Assembly: GCF_008386235.1 (NCBI RefSeq)
Contig: NZ_CP040671.1
Location: 620,001 to 684,000, forward strand
Direction of reading: 5' to 3'
Length of the DNA stretch: 64,000 bases
Origin: Thermosynechococcus sp. CL-1
Lineage (GTDB): Bacteria; Cyanobacteriota; Cyanobacteriia; Thermosynechococcales; Thermosynechococcaceae
In this document: one piece after another, positions 35,154 to 45,071 of the stretch
How the letters are laid out: each line of letters begins with the position of its first letter
Numbering within the stretch: the stretch's first letter is position 1
Program-made: the position numbers and the translations under genes
Notes under the pieces: model-generated
The model's database searches: none
Told to the model about the DNA's origin: nothing
Seen by the model: the letters and a program-made list of their open reading frames with translations, nothing else

Positions 35154-36041
35154 CTAACTTGCTTGAGGCGTCGCCGGGAAGTGTATCACATTTGGATAGA
35201 CGGAAATCATTAGCCCCTCGCGAGCCAGCAGCGTCTGCGGAAATCGTGCCCGTGCCAACTCACCAATGCGATCTAGACAGTCATCATCATGGCTAGGGTC
35301 ATGGTGAAACAAAATCAGTTGCTTCACTTGGGCGGCTTGGGCTAGCTTGACTCCCTCCTGCCATGTGGAGTGGCCCCAGCCGACCTTACTCTGCTGCGGG
35401 TGATAGTACTCTTCATCGGTATAGGTGGCATCGTAGATCATCACATCGGCGCGATCGGCCAAGGCAAACGCCCCCGGATGCAACTGATCGGGCAAATGCT
35501 CCGTGTCTGTGATATAGGCCACATGGATACCCTGCCAACTCACACGGTAGCCCACCCCCCCACCCGGATGATTCAGGGCTTCATTACTCACCACCACACC
35601 ACCGCCTAGGTGTACCTGTTCGCCCGCCTCCAAGTCATAAAAACGCAAATCTCCCCCCATAATCTGCAACGGGACAGGAAAGTTGGGGTGCAGCATTTGA
35701 TCATTCAGTCGTCGTTCAATGCCTTGGCCATTTTTCCCCGGCACGGCGTAGATATGGAACTGATTCCCCGGTACAAAGGCGGGCTGAAAGAAGGGAAAAC
35801 CCTGAATATGATCCCAGTGGGTATGGGTAAAGAATAAATGTGCCGCCACCGGCTGTTGACTCATTAGGTGCTCCCCCAGAACCCGTAAACCCGTACCACC
35901 GTCAAAAATGATGCGTTGACCATTAGCTTGAATTTCCACGCAGGGAGTGTTACCGCCATAGCGGACAGTGTGGGAACCGGGACAGGGAATACTGCCGCGC
36001 ACGCCCCAAAACCGAATGGTGAGTGGGTTAAACATGGGCAT
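35154..36041 (-). CDS. MBL-fold metallohydrolase
   Basis: About 295 residues. The metallo-beta-lactamase signature HTHWDHIQGFPFF is clear, preceded by TIRFWGVRGSIPCPG and RIIFDGGTGLRVLG, and followed by TDTEHL and FHHDPSHDDD. This set matches the PhnP/CpdA-like MBL branch (phosphodiesterase-type). The first ATG of the frame at 36101 has a purine-rich site; I favour 36041 (MPMFNPLT), because the conserved domain begins there. Divergent from the sigma factor gene. Confidence 0.83.
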   Translation of the reverse strand: MPMFNPLTIRFWGVRGSIPCPGSHTVRYGGNTPCVEIQANGQRIIFDGGTGLRVLGEHLMSQQPVAAHLFFTHTHWDHIQGFPFFQPAFVPGNQFHIYAVPGKNGQGIERRLNDQMLHPNFPVPLQIMGGDLRFYDLEAGEQVHLGGGVVVSNEALNHPGGGVGYRVSWQGIHVAYITDTEHLPDQLHPGAFALADRADVMIYDATYTDEEYYHPQQSKVGWGHSTWQEGVKLAQAAQVKQLILFHHDPSHDDDCLDRIGELARARFPQTLLAREGLMISVYPNVIHFPATPQAS

Positions 36042-36330
36042 ATCGCAAATCTTGATCGTAGTGTGCCACAGAAAACACTCTTGACTTGTGATATGGATCA
36101 TCTTCCCCCTGTGACGCTAGGAGTTGATAGAGTGGGGGCTAGCCGCCACGAAGGTTGGTAAAAAATTTTTTCTAAAATCTGCAAGGCGAGTGCATATTTG
36201 TAAAAACGCCATTGGATAAATGAATGGAGGGTTGTAACAGGAGGATGGATGAAAATGCCCAGTGAATAAAGCAGGCGGTCACGTTTCTCCGTACGGTTGT
36301 CCTTTGATTGATATCTAGTGAGAGCGATTG

Positions 36331-37488
36331 ATGACACGCCAACCCTGCGATAAACTCATTGCTTTGCTCCGATTTGACGGTTCCGATCGCCCGCGCTGGT
36401 ATTGCGATCGCCAACTACAGGCCTACTTCACAGCAGCGGGGTACAACCTCGAGGAGCCGGAGCCGACGGCTGTCTTCCTCCTCCAAAAATTACAGCGTCA
36501 GCCGAACCATGATGATGCCCAGTACTGGCGGCGGGGTCTATTTTGCTATCTCCAAGAAACTAGTTGGTCTGTAGCCATGACCCTGCGGGAGAAACTGGGC
36601 GGGATGCATCAGGTCAGTGACTGTTTTCAGCAGGCTTGCTGTCTCACTAATGATCCCCTCAAGTTATTGAGCAAATTTAAGCCCGAGCGGGGTACGCGGC
36701 TATCCACCTATGCCTATCGCCGTATCTATGACGGTGTGTATGCTGCGCTGGTGGGGGTTCGGAAATCAGATTGGGGCCTACTCAAACACAGTAGTTCCCG
36801 TTCTCTTGCCTCAGCTTTGAGGAACCAAGGATACAGCGAAGGTGACATCAACCGAATCGAAAAGGTTGTCCAGCTCTGGAAAGAGTTGGTGGATCAGCCC
36901 ACTGCTACCGATCAGGCACTGCTGGCTGAGGTGGCTAAAACCTATCGTCAATGTTATTCTCATCTCCCTGCTGTGACTCCTAGCGAAGTTGAAACCCTGC
37001 TTGGTAAAGCGATCGCTGCCTTGCGAGCTTATCACCAACCACAGGTGGTGAATCCTGCTGAGCAAAGGTTTTGGGACACCCTAGAAGGAGGAAATACGCC
37101 TTGGGAAGCAACCCTGAAACAGGAAGAACAGGAAACCCTTAAACGGGTCTTTGAAATGATGAAAAATGCGATTGCAGCACTGGATGACACTAGTCGTCAG
37201 GTGTTTTGTCTGTACTATTGCGAGCAGGTCAGCCAACAAGCAATTGCCCAGCACTTAGGCTTTGCAAAACAATATCAAGTGTCTCGCGTCCTAGAGCGGA
37301 TTCGTGGTCATTTGGCGAAAGTGCTACTCGCAGCCCTTAACCAACCCACGCATCCTCAACGCCTTAAGGAGGTAACAGTGGCTATCAATCTGTGGTTAAA
37401 GGGGGGCTATAAAGTGTTAAGAGCGTCTTGTCAACGGTGTGGTCGGGTGGGTATGGCAGAACACTGTCGTTATGAGGGTGCATCTTGA
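36331..37488 (+). CDS. Alternative sigma-70-like factor
   Basis: 385 residues. A region-2-like segment LLSKFKPERGTRLSTYAYRRIYDGVYAAL lies near residues 112-140 and a region-4 helix-turn-helix near 290-325 (ALDDTSRQVFCLYYCEQVSQQAIAQHL). Between them is a long insert with a helical linker, and the C-terminus holds a CxxC-like Cys cluster (SCQRCGRVGMAEHC), unusual for sigma factors. It fits the divergent group-3/4 sigma genes of cyanobacteria that lie next to DUF1822 and CHAT genes. It begins the operon with those two genes, with gaps of 54 and 30 bases. Confidence 0.78.
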   Translation: MTRQPCDKLIALLRFDGSDRPRWYCDRQLQAYFTAAGYNLEEPEPTAVFLLQKLQRQPNHDDAQYWRRGLFCYLQETSWSVAMTLREKLGGMHQVSDCFQQACCLTNDPLKLLSKFKPERGTRLSTYAYRRIYDGVYAALVGVRKSDWGLLKHSSSRSLASALRNQGYSEGDINRIEKVVQLWKELVDQPTATDQALLAEVAKTYRQCYSHLPAVTPSEVETLLGKAIAALRAYHQPQVVNPAEQRFWDTLEGGNTPWEATLKQEEQETLKRVFEMMKNAIAALDDTSRQVFCLYYCEQVSQQAIAQHLGFAKQYQVSRVLERIRGHLAKVLLAALNQPTHPQRLKEVTVAINLWLKGGYKVLRASCQRCGRVGMAEHCRYEGAS

Positions 37489-37542
37489 CTGTTTTGTAAA
37501 CGGTATGAACTTTTGGGAGTTGTTGTACTTAGGTAAGAAACC

Positions 37543-38925
37543 ATGACATCGCTATCACTGTCGTTTCTCACTGCCATAGATGCGCCACCGATGGCGCACA
37601 CAGAACACGTTCACATTGACTTAACAAATTGTGGCGATCGCCAGTGGATTGAGCAGATCACAGCGGCTGCCCGCGCTTACCGTCGTGGCAGTGTCCGAAT
37701 AAATGCGATGGCCTATGTAGCTGTGCGTGACTGGTTCGCAGCAATGGGCATCAGTGCCGACCCCTTCCTCTCCACCGTCGAACTGCCCATCTTCTGGGAG
37801 TTTGTCAACGGCACCCTGCTGAAGACCGCCATTGGTCAAGTGTTGATTGTGCCTGATACTTCCATAGAGCTTGACGAGTGCCGCATTCCTCAGGAATGGT
37901 TGCACATTGCCGCTTGGAAACCCGATTACATCTTGGGTGTCCAAGTCTTTGCCGAAGAAGCGCAAGTCAGACTCTGGGGCTATGCACCGACTAGCAGCGT
38001 GAATCGTTCTGCCATTGATGCCTTGAGCCGTACCTACACCCTCGATCGCGAGGACATGATCGAAGATGTGCCCCTCCTCGCTGCCTTGCCGGCCTGCCAT
38101 CACATCCCTGTTCCATCACCTGCCGCAACTGCGATTCCCACAGCCACGCTTCAGCAAATTGCCAGTGGTGAGATTCTCTTGCCCCGCTTGGTGTTACCCC
38201 TAGAGGAATGGCTGCACATCATTGGGCAACCTCGCCATCGCCTTGATCTCTTTTTGGCCTGTCATCCGCAGCGGCTGAGTCTATGGCTTTATGCCAAGAC
38301 CAAGGGCGTGAGCAACCTGTTGGGTCAAGTGTGGCAAGACGTGCAGGAACTGCTTGAGGAGGGCGCTATGATCAATCCCTATCTCAGTTGGAAGCTGGGC
38401 TGGACATCGCCAGAGTGGGCATTGCGCTCCAATGACACCTTAGAAGCCATGCAAGCTCAAGCTCAATTACGCCAAGCCTTGGCAACGGAGGATTGTCGCC
38501 AAGCGGTTGCCCTCCTCAAAGACCTGATTGCCACCACTGCCGATGAAGGATTGCGCTGGCTGGCGGCAGAATATCTCCACGCTAAAGATGCCACTGCCCC
38601 AGAAGCAGGGGTGTGGAAAACTCGTACCGTGGACTTGGGTCTTGCCCTCGGCGGACAGTCCTTCGGCTTGGTCATGGCCGTACTGCCGCGAGATACGATG
38701 TCTGCCAATATTCTTGTGCGCGTCACTGCCCTCAAGGTAGGTGAAACGTTGCCCCCAGACTTGGTTTTGATGATTACTGAGGCCAATGGCAATACCTTTG
38801 CCCAAGTCACTAGTCGGCAGCAGGATCAAGCGGTGCAGTACAAGTTTTGGGGACAAATTGGCGAAACTTTTGGCATCACATTGGCCTATGGAGATGCTAA
38901 GATCACGGAAACTTTTGTTGTCTAG
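37543..38925 (+). CDS. DUF1822 family protein
   Basis: 460 residues, soluble. The C-terminal 110 residues are the conserved part (VDLGLALGGQSFGLVMAVLP ... VTALKVGETLPPDLVLMI ... FWGQIGETFGITLAYGD), a beta-rich domain. N-terminal 200 residues have alternating helices and strands. No catalytic motif is visible. DUF1822 genes typically sit between a sigma factor and a CHAT protein, as here, so a regulatory or substrate role is likely. Inferred from context: it could hold the sigma factor or be cut by the CHAT protease. Confidence 0.8.
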   Translation: MTSLSLSFLTAIDAPPMAHTEHVHIDLTNCGDRQWIEQITAAARAYRRGSVRINAMAYVAVRDWFAAMGISADPFLSTVELPIFWEFVNGTLLKTAIGQVLIVPDTSIELDECRIPQEWLHIAAWKPDYILGVQVFAEEAQVRLWGYAPTSSVNRSAIDALSRTYTLDREDMIEDVPLLAALPACHHIPVPSPAATAIPTATLQQIASGEILLPRLVLPLEEWLHIIGQPRHRLDLFLACHPQRLSLWLYAKTKGVSNLLGQVWQDVQELLEEGAMINPYLSWKLGWTSPEWALRSNDTLEAMQAQAQLRQALATEDCRQAVALLKDLIATTADEGLRWLAAEYLHAKDATAPEAGVWKTRTVDLGLALGGQSFGLVMAVLPRDTMSANILVRVTALKVGETLPPDLVLMITEANGNTFAQVTSRQQDQAVQYKFWGQIGETFGITLAYGDAKITETFVV

Positions 38926-38955
38926 CTGCATTGGCTCTTTTTGATTGCCGCTGCG

Positions 38956-41376
38956 ATGAAACACGTCTGTCTCGAAATCTACGGGGGTTGCCTTGAGCAG
39001 CATTCCCTCAAGGGTCGCCTATTACTGGGGACAGAAAGCCAAGTGGATGCCTATGGGGTGTATCCTGTAGAGTTTCCAGCAATGCCTCACCTTCCGCACC
39101 GCTATCGGCAGTGGCGTGACGCCTATCACGGCTATGCGAAGAATACTCGTCTGGGGGCTAGCGGTAACCAGATTACGAACATTGGTACTCAGCAACCCAC
39201 CCTCCTTAAAGAGGTACGGCAAAACTACACTGACCTTGTGACCACCCTTGGCACGTGGTTGCACAATACGCGCATCTGTTATCTCTGCGAGGAACAGATC
39301 AATGAGCAAACTTCACTTTCTAAGGAGCAGACTTCATTTTTTGGCCTAGGCAACTTTATCTTGCCGCCGCCGATGAACGAGATTCACCGCATTTCTGTGC
39401 AGACAGATTTTGTTGAACTGTGGCGCTATCCATGGCACGACTGGACACCGATTCGCCAACACAGCAATCTGGATGTGGTGTTTTCACCAATGGTGTATCA
39501 GTCCCTGAAGTCTTCGACAGCGCACCATGAGGGAGTACGGATTCTGGCAATTTTTGGCGCGAGTGGCGACCTTGATCTCAAGGGGGATCTTGAGGCTCTC
39601 AGGGCGTTGCCCAATGTCGAACTCCACTGCCTGCGATCGCCCCAATTAAGTGAACTCTATTCCCTGTGGTGTCAGCCTTGGGACATTCTCTTTTTTGCTG
39701 GGCATAGTCAGGGTAACGGCATTATTATCAACAATGAAGAGGAACCATTAGAGATTCGCGAACTTTATCGCACGCTTGAACGTGCAGTGGCGCAGGGGCT
39801 AAAACTGGCAATCTTTAATTCCTGCAACAGTATTCCCCTAGGACAGTTTTTGATTCAATTGGGCTTGCCCCACGCGATCGTGATGCGCGAAGCGGTTCCG
39901 AATATTGCCGCTGAGTTGTTTTTGAAGTACTTTTTACAGAACTTTCACGGCGGTGCAGATCTCTATGCCGCTGTAGCTCAAGCGCGATCGCAATTACGCG
40001 AACTGAGTCGCTGCGATGATCATCTGCCGGGCACATCAGCGCTTCCCTTAATTTGCCGCCATCCCCAAGCGCGCTGCCTACACTGGCACCATTTACGCCG
40101 ATCAGAAGCCCCTGCTGTTACAGTTGGTGTGTCTGGGGGCGATCGCTCCTCCCCAAGGGTTTCTAAATTTCCCGCATTCCTCTACTGGTGTCGCTGGCAA
40201 CTGGAACTGGCGCAACTGCTGCCCCACGCCCAAGATCCTAGTCGCTGGGTGACAGCAATTCCTGGGGGTTGCAGTCCCCAAAGGCCACAGCAAAACTACC
40301 AAGAGGCCTTTGCGAATGTTGCCCACTGGGTCTGCGGCCTCGAGCGCACTATCGGTGGCTTTTCCCCTCAAGCGGAGTTGGCCTTTTTCTTTCCTGCCCT
40401 AGAGGCTGAGGCTCGGCAACTTCTAGCGCGGATCTCTAGCCAACAGCTGCTGCCTTACTTGGAATCCTTGGTGGTGGAGCAGCGGGGTCTCCCCCGTGTC
40501 CGTGCCGCTTTTTTAATTGCGCAGCAATATCCCAATGTCAGCCACCTCAGTACAGCGTTTCAAGTTTTAGAGGATACCTTACGCCAAGACACCAAGCCCC
40601 AAGTGCGCGAAGAACTATTAGCGGAGTGTCAGCAATTTCTCAAGGAGCTAGATGCCAAGCTTGTCAGGAGCGTTTGGGACAGCACCACGGGAGAGCGCCT
40701 ACAGCAGTTTTTACAGCGGCTGCTCCATTATCCCCAACAGTCTAACCGCCTGAAACTGGCGATCGCCTCTGTTCTGATTACGGCAAAAGGCCGTTGGGCG
40801 GTTGAAGCTAGCAATGTTGCCCTAGAAATTTTTCGTAACTCCTCATACCTAGAGGATGTGATCCTTGCCAGTCGCTGTTTACACCAAGCGGGGGTGCAGC
40901 AGTGGGAGGTTGTTGGCCGACTAGAGCGCTATTTGGGCTTGGCCACGGTGCAGTCCCACCAGATTGCCCTTGCCGGCGCCCTTGGCCTTGTTAGTCCGAA
41001 TCATCCCCAAGCCATTGACACCCTTGAGTTAATCATTGAGCAGCAGGCCTACGATCTGGAAACATTGATGGCGGCGGTGCGTGCCCTTCACCGCATTTCC
41101 CCTGAGCATCCCCTTGTGTTGGCGACCCTGCGATCGCTCTTGGTCAAGGCACAGGAAACCCAAGATATTCTCGGCTTTTACTATGGGCTAGCAGCTCTCG
41201 ATGACTTGCAGCAGCCCCTAACCCCCTACATCTCAACTACAGTCATCCCATGGGTTTGCCAGAAAATTGCGGTTTTTAAGGCGCAAGAAGAACCTTACCT
41301 GATGGCTCCCTATACCGTGCTGTGGTACTGTAGCCGCCATATTTCCTACCAAGAATTTGCAAATTTTTGGCAATAG
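38956..41376 (+). CDS. CHAT-domain cysteine peptidase with helical repeat C-terminus
   Basis: 806 residues from ATG 38956. Residues about 195-365 form the CHAT caspase-like domain: RILAIFGASGDLDLKGD, the His loop FFAGHSQGNGI (His250) and the Cys loop AIFNSCNSIPL (Cys290), the expected catalytic dyad 40 residues apart. From about 430 onward the protein is helical, with HEAT/TPR-like pairs (VVEQRGLPRVRAAFLIAQQ) that may sense or dock partners. N-terminal 190 residues are unassigned. Third gene of the sigma-DUF1822-CHAT operon. An upstream in-frame TTG at 38941 is less likely. Confidence 0.86.
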   Translation: MKHVCLEIYGGCLEQHSLKGRLLLGTESQVDAYGVYPVEFPAMPHLPHRYRQWRDAYHGYAKNTRLGASGNQITNIGTQQPTLLKEVRQNYTDLVTTLGTWLHNTRICYLCEEQINEQTSLSKEQTSFFGLGNFILPPPMNEIHRISVQTDFVELWRYPWHDWTPIRQHSNLDVVFSPMVYQSLKSSTAHHEGVRILAIFGASGDLDLKGDLEALRALPNVELHCLRSPQLSELYSLWCQPWDILFFAGHSQGNGIIINNEEEPLEIRELYRTLERAVAQGLKLAIFNSCNSIPLGQFLIQLGLPHAIVMREAVPNIAAELFLKYFLQNFHGGADLYAAVAQARSQLRELSRCDDHLPGTSALPLICRHPQARCLHWHHLRRSEAPAVTVGVSGGDRSSPRVSKFPAFLYWCRWQLELAQLLPHAQDPSRWVTAIPGGCSPQRPQQNYQEAFANVAHWVCGLERTIGGFSPQAELAFFFPALEAEARQLLARISSQQLLPYLESLVVEQRGLPRVRAAFLIAQQYPNVSHLSTAFQVLEDTLRQDTKPQVREELLAECQQFLKELDAKLVRSVWDSTTGERLQQFLQRLLHYPQQSNRLKLAIASVLITAKGRWAVEASNVALEIFRNSSYLEDVILASRCLHQAGVQQWEVVGRLERYLGLATVQSHQIALAGALGLVSPNHPQAIDTLELIIEQQAYDLETLMAAVRALHRISPEHPLVLATLRSLLVKAQETQDILGFYYGLAALDDLQQPLTPYISTTVIPWVCQKIAVFKAQEEPYLMAPYTVLWYCSRHISYQEFANFWQ

Positions 41377-41437
41377 TTAACTTCCCCGCAGGGGCGTGAG
41401 ATCGAGCGCTTTCTGGGGATCAACTGTAGGACTAAAG

Positions 41438-41500
41438 AAAAAATGGGGTCGTCGCAATGACTGACCCCGCCTGCCGATTCCTCAGAGAGGAGAACACTAA
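41438..41500 (-). ncRNA. Candidate small RNA with intrinsic terminator
   Basis: A predicted RNA of about 63 nt on the minus strand. It begins near 41499, about 7 bases below a strong -10, has a short hairpin (TCCTC-TCT-GAGGA), an unpaired stretch, and ends in a stem-loop (GGGGTC...GACCCC, 41445-41468, with inner GTC/GAC pairs and one bulged base) followed by TTTTTT (41438-41443). No reading frame fits. It lacks the Yfr1 motif ACUCCUCACAC and the GGAAACA motif of Yfr2. The gene lies convergent to the CHAT operon and downstream of sbcD. Confidence 0.72.
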
Positions 41501-41534
41501 GACTTAGCCTAAGTCAGATGAGAAAAAATGTCAA
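41501..41534 (-). promoter_or_regulatory. Promoter and palindromic operator of the small RNA
   Basis: On the minus strand: consensus -35 TTGACA (41529-41534), a 17-base spacer and -10 TAGGCT (41506-41511). The perfect inverted repeat GACTTA-GCC-TAAGTC occupies 41501-41515 and covers the -10, where a repressor would block RNA polymerase. Confidence 0.72.
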
Positions 41535-41864
41535 CAAGCTCGAAGAAAAAATTTGCCCAAGATGCCGCACACTCCCTTGCCCCCTCTCCCTCAGATTCCA
41601 AGCCATGGGCTTTCGCCCTAACCTCTGAGAAAAGTTACCACTGCTTAGGGGGGTGCTCAAGGTTGAAGAGTTGCTCAGCCCTCAACACCAATTGCGGGAG
41701 TAGCGTTGATCGAATTAGGGATTGTCCTGATGCATCAGTCTGGTTCCCGTGATGTTCGCAGGCCAGTGCGCACGCCAATGCCACCGGGGAAAATTTCGAA
41801 GGGTAAATGATTCGCCTTAATTTCGTTTTCAAGTGTGGTGAATAAAAATCAAATAATTGCGATA
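41535..41864. other. Unassigned intergenic sequence between small RNA and sbcD
   Basis: About 330 bases. It carries the perfect hairpin GGGC-TTTC-GCCC (41607-41618; GAAA tetraloop when read on the minus strand) and short open frames on both strands with no family resemblance and low-complexity composition. I do not support a gene here. A degenerate mobile-element end is possible but unproven. Confidence 0.5.
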
Positions 41865-43178
41865 TTAGGAGAGCAATTTCAGTTGCTGAATCACAGGTTC
41901 GGGCGATCGCGCAGCGCGCCCTTCAGGCGATCGCGGCATCTCTGGAGTGTCTTGACCCTCTTCTTCAGAGTGGTCATCAAGGGTTTGGAGTGCCGCTAGC
42001 AGATCTTGGTGCAGCGGTTCAAGGTCAGGGTGATGATCCAGATAGAGTTGCAGAGCATGGCTGGGGTCAAGGCACTGTTCGAGGGCAACTTCTGGCAGGC
42101 GGGCAATGGGCTGGCTATTCACCAGTTGAGGCAGAAGGCTGACGCTGTGGGCACTTTCAAGCGCTTTTTGCAGTTCATGGAGGTTGATCAGGGGAATTTG
42201 ATCGGGGCGCAGTTGATACATGACCCGCACCACAGCCCCGCTGATCTCCCCGCGGGCGATTGCTCCCAAGAGGGCGGCTTGGGGATCCAGTTCCACCTCG
42301 GTTAAGTCCACACGAATAGTGCGGAAGGGGCGGGTGGGTAGGGGACAAAACTGAAATTCTGTTTTGCCCTTAGCAAGGTTCACTAAGACATAGCCCTTTT
42401 CTTCCCCCTCTTCACCAAAATCCACCCGCTCAATGCTGCCGGGATAGACCACGGGTGGATCGTGACACAGGACTTGATGGCGATGCACATGGCCAAGGGC
42501 AACGTAGTCAAAACAGGGGCGCGCCAAAAAACTCAGGGGAATCGTAAAACCTTTGCCGGCACTCAAATAGCGTTCAGAGCCGTACTGGGCGGTGTCCACC
42601 ATGGCATGGGCAAGTAAGACAGTGGGCAAGGCCGGATCAAGTTGGCGAATTTCCCCCTCAAGGGCAAGGCGCAGCCGCTCTAGGAGCAGTTGATGCACAT
42701 CCGCAAGGGAAAGGCCACTGGTTTCTGGCCGAGTGAGGAGCGTAGATCGCGTTAACCAAGGGAGGGTAATGACTTGAACACTGCCGCGGCGAGTCTCAAT
42801 GCGATGGGTAGCCAAGCGATCGCCCACGATAAAACCGGGCACCCCAAGGGTGCGATAAAGACTGAGGCTCGCGCCCCCCTGTCCTTGGGCGTGCTGATCG
42901 TGGTTGCCCACCAGCAAAACCGTAGGAATGCGGGCATCGGCCAAGCGGCGAAATTGGCTGGCAAAGGCTTCATGGACGAGAGGGGGTGGCGTGGCATCGG
43001 GAAAGGCATCACCGCCAAAGAGCACCAGATCAACGGGTTCACTGAGGGCACGGTCAATACAGGTGGCCAGAGCAGCAATAAAATCCTCAAGGCGCGTATT
43101 CAAGCCGGTGGCCGGGTTAATGTGGCCATGACTGAGGCCACTGCCTAGGTGAATATCGGACACATGGAGAATTTTCAT
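41865..43178 (-). CDS. sbcD: Metallophosphoesterase of the SbcD/Mre11 family
   Basis: 437 residues. Mre11-type nuclease motifs in order: KILHVSDIHLGSG (I), LVLFGGDAFPD (II), VLLVGNHDQHAQG (III), VLLAHAMVD (IV) and FDYVALGHVHRHQ (V). It should act as exonuclease/endonuclease with the SbcC ATPase on hairpins and breaks. No sbcC is adjacent. The C-terminus is extended and acidic (about residues 395-425). It is 5 bases after pgm and in the same direction. Confidence 0.9.
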   Translation of the reverse strand: MKILHVSDIHLGSGLSHGHINPATGLNTRLEDFIAALATCIDRALSEPVDLVLFGGDAFPDATPPPLVHEAFASQFRRLADARIPTVLLVGNHDQHAQGQGGASLSLYRTLGVPGFIVGDRLATHRIETRRGSVQVITLPWLTRSTLLTRPETSGLSLADVHQLLLERLRLALEGEIRQLDPALPTVLLAHAMVDTAQYGSERYLSAGKGFTIPLSFLARPCFDYVALGHVHRHQVLCHDPPVVYPGSIERVDFGEEGEEKGYVLVNLAKGKTEFQFCPLPTRPFRTIRVDLTEVELDPQAALLGAIARGEISGAVVRVMYQLRPDQIPLINLHELQKALESAHSVSLLPQLVNSQPIARLPEVALEQCLDPSHALQLYLDHHPDLEPLHQDLLAALQTLDDHSEEEGQDTPEMPRSPEGRAARSPEPVIQQLKLLS

Positions 43179-43183
43179 AGCGA

Positions 43184-44857
<1,674 letters not shown>

Positions 44858-44941
44858 TTAGTCGGCTCCAGAATCGTGGTCAAGACCTTTCCATATAGTA
44901 TGCGATAGTATGCCTTTGCCCTAATTGATTTTCTGAGAGAC

Positions 44942-44971
44942 TTGTCATCGCACCTAGACGCTTGCTAAAAT
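44942..44971 (+). promoter_or_regulatory. Promoter of tRNA-Phe
   Basis: -35 TTGTCA (44942-44947), an 18-base spacer and -10 TAAAAT (44966-44971), placing the transcript start near 44978, about 10 bases before the tRNA. Confidence 0.75.
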
Positions 44972-44987
44972 CATAAAGCACTTTCAA

Positions 44988-45060
<73 letters not shown>

Positions 45061-45071
45061 TCGCCGACAAG

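Noticed and set aside
36289-36296. CCGTACGG palindrome upstream of the sigma factor gene
   Set aside because: Only 8 bases and no -10/-35 placed sensibly around it.
41528-41752. 74-codon plus-strand frame between CHAT and sbcD
   Set aside because: Overlaps the small RNA -35 region; no ribosome-binding site and no family match; Ser/Cys-rich low-complexity.
41635-41832. 65-codon minus-strand frame, considered as transposase remnant
   Set aside because: No transposase motif, no terminal repeats and no target duplication seen.
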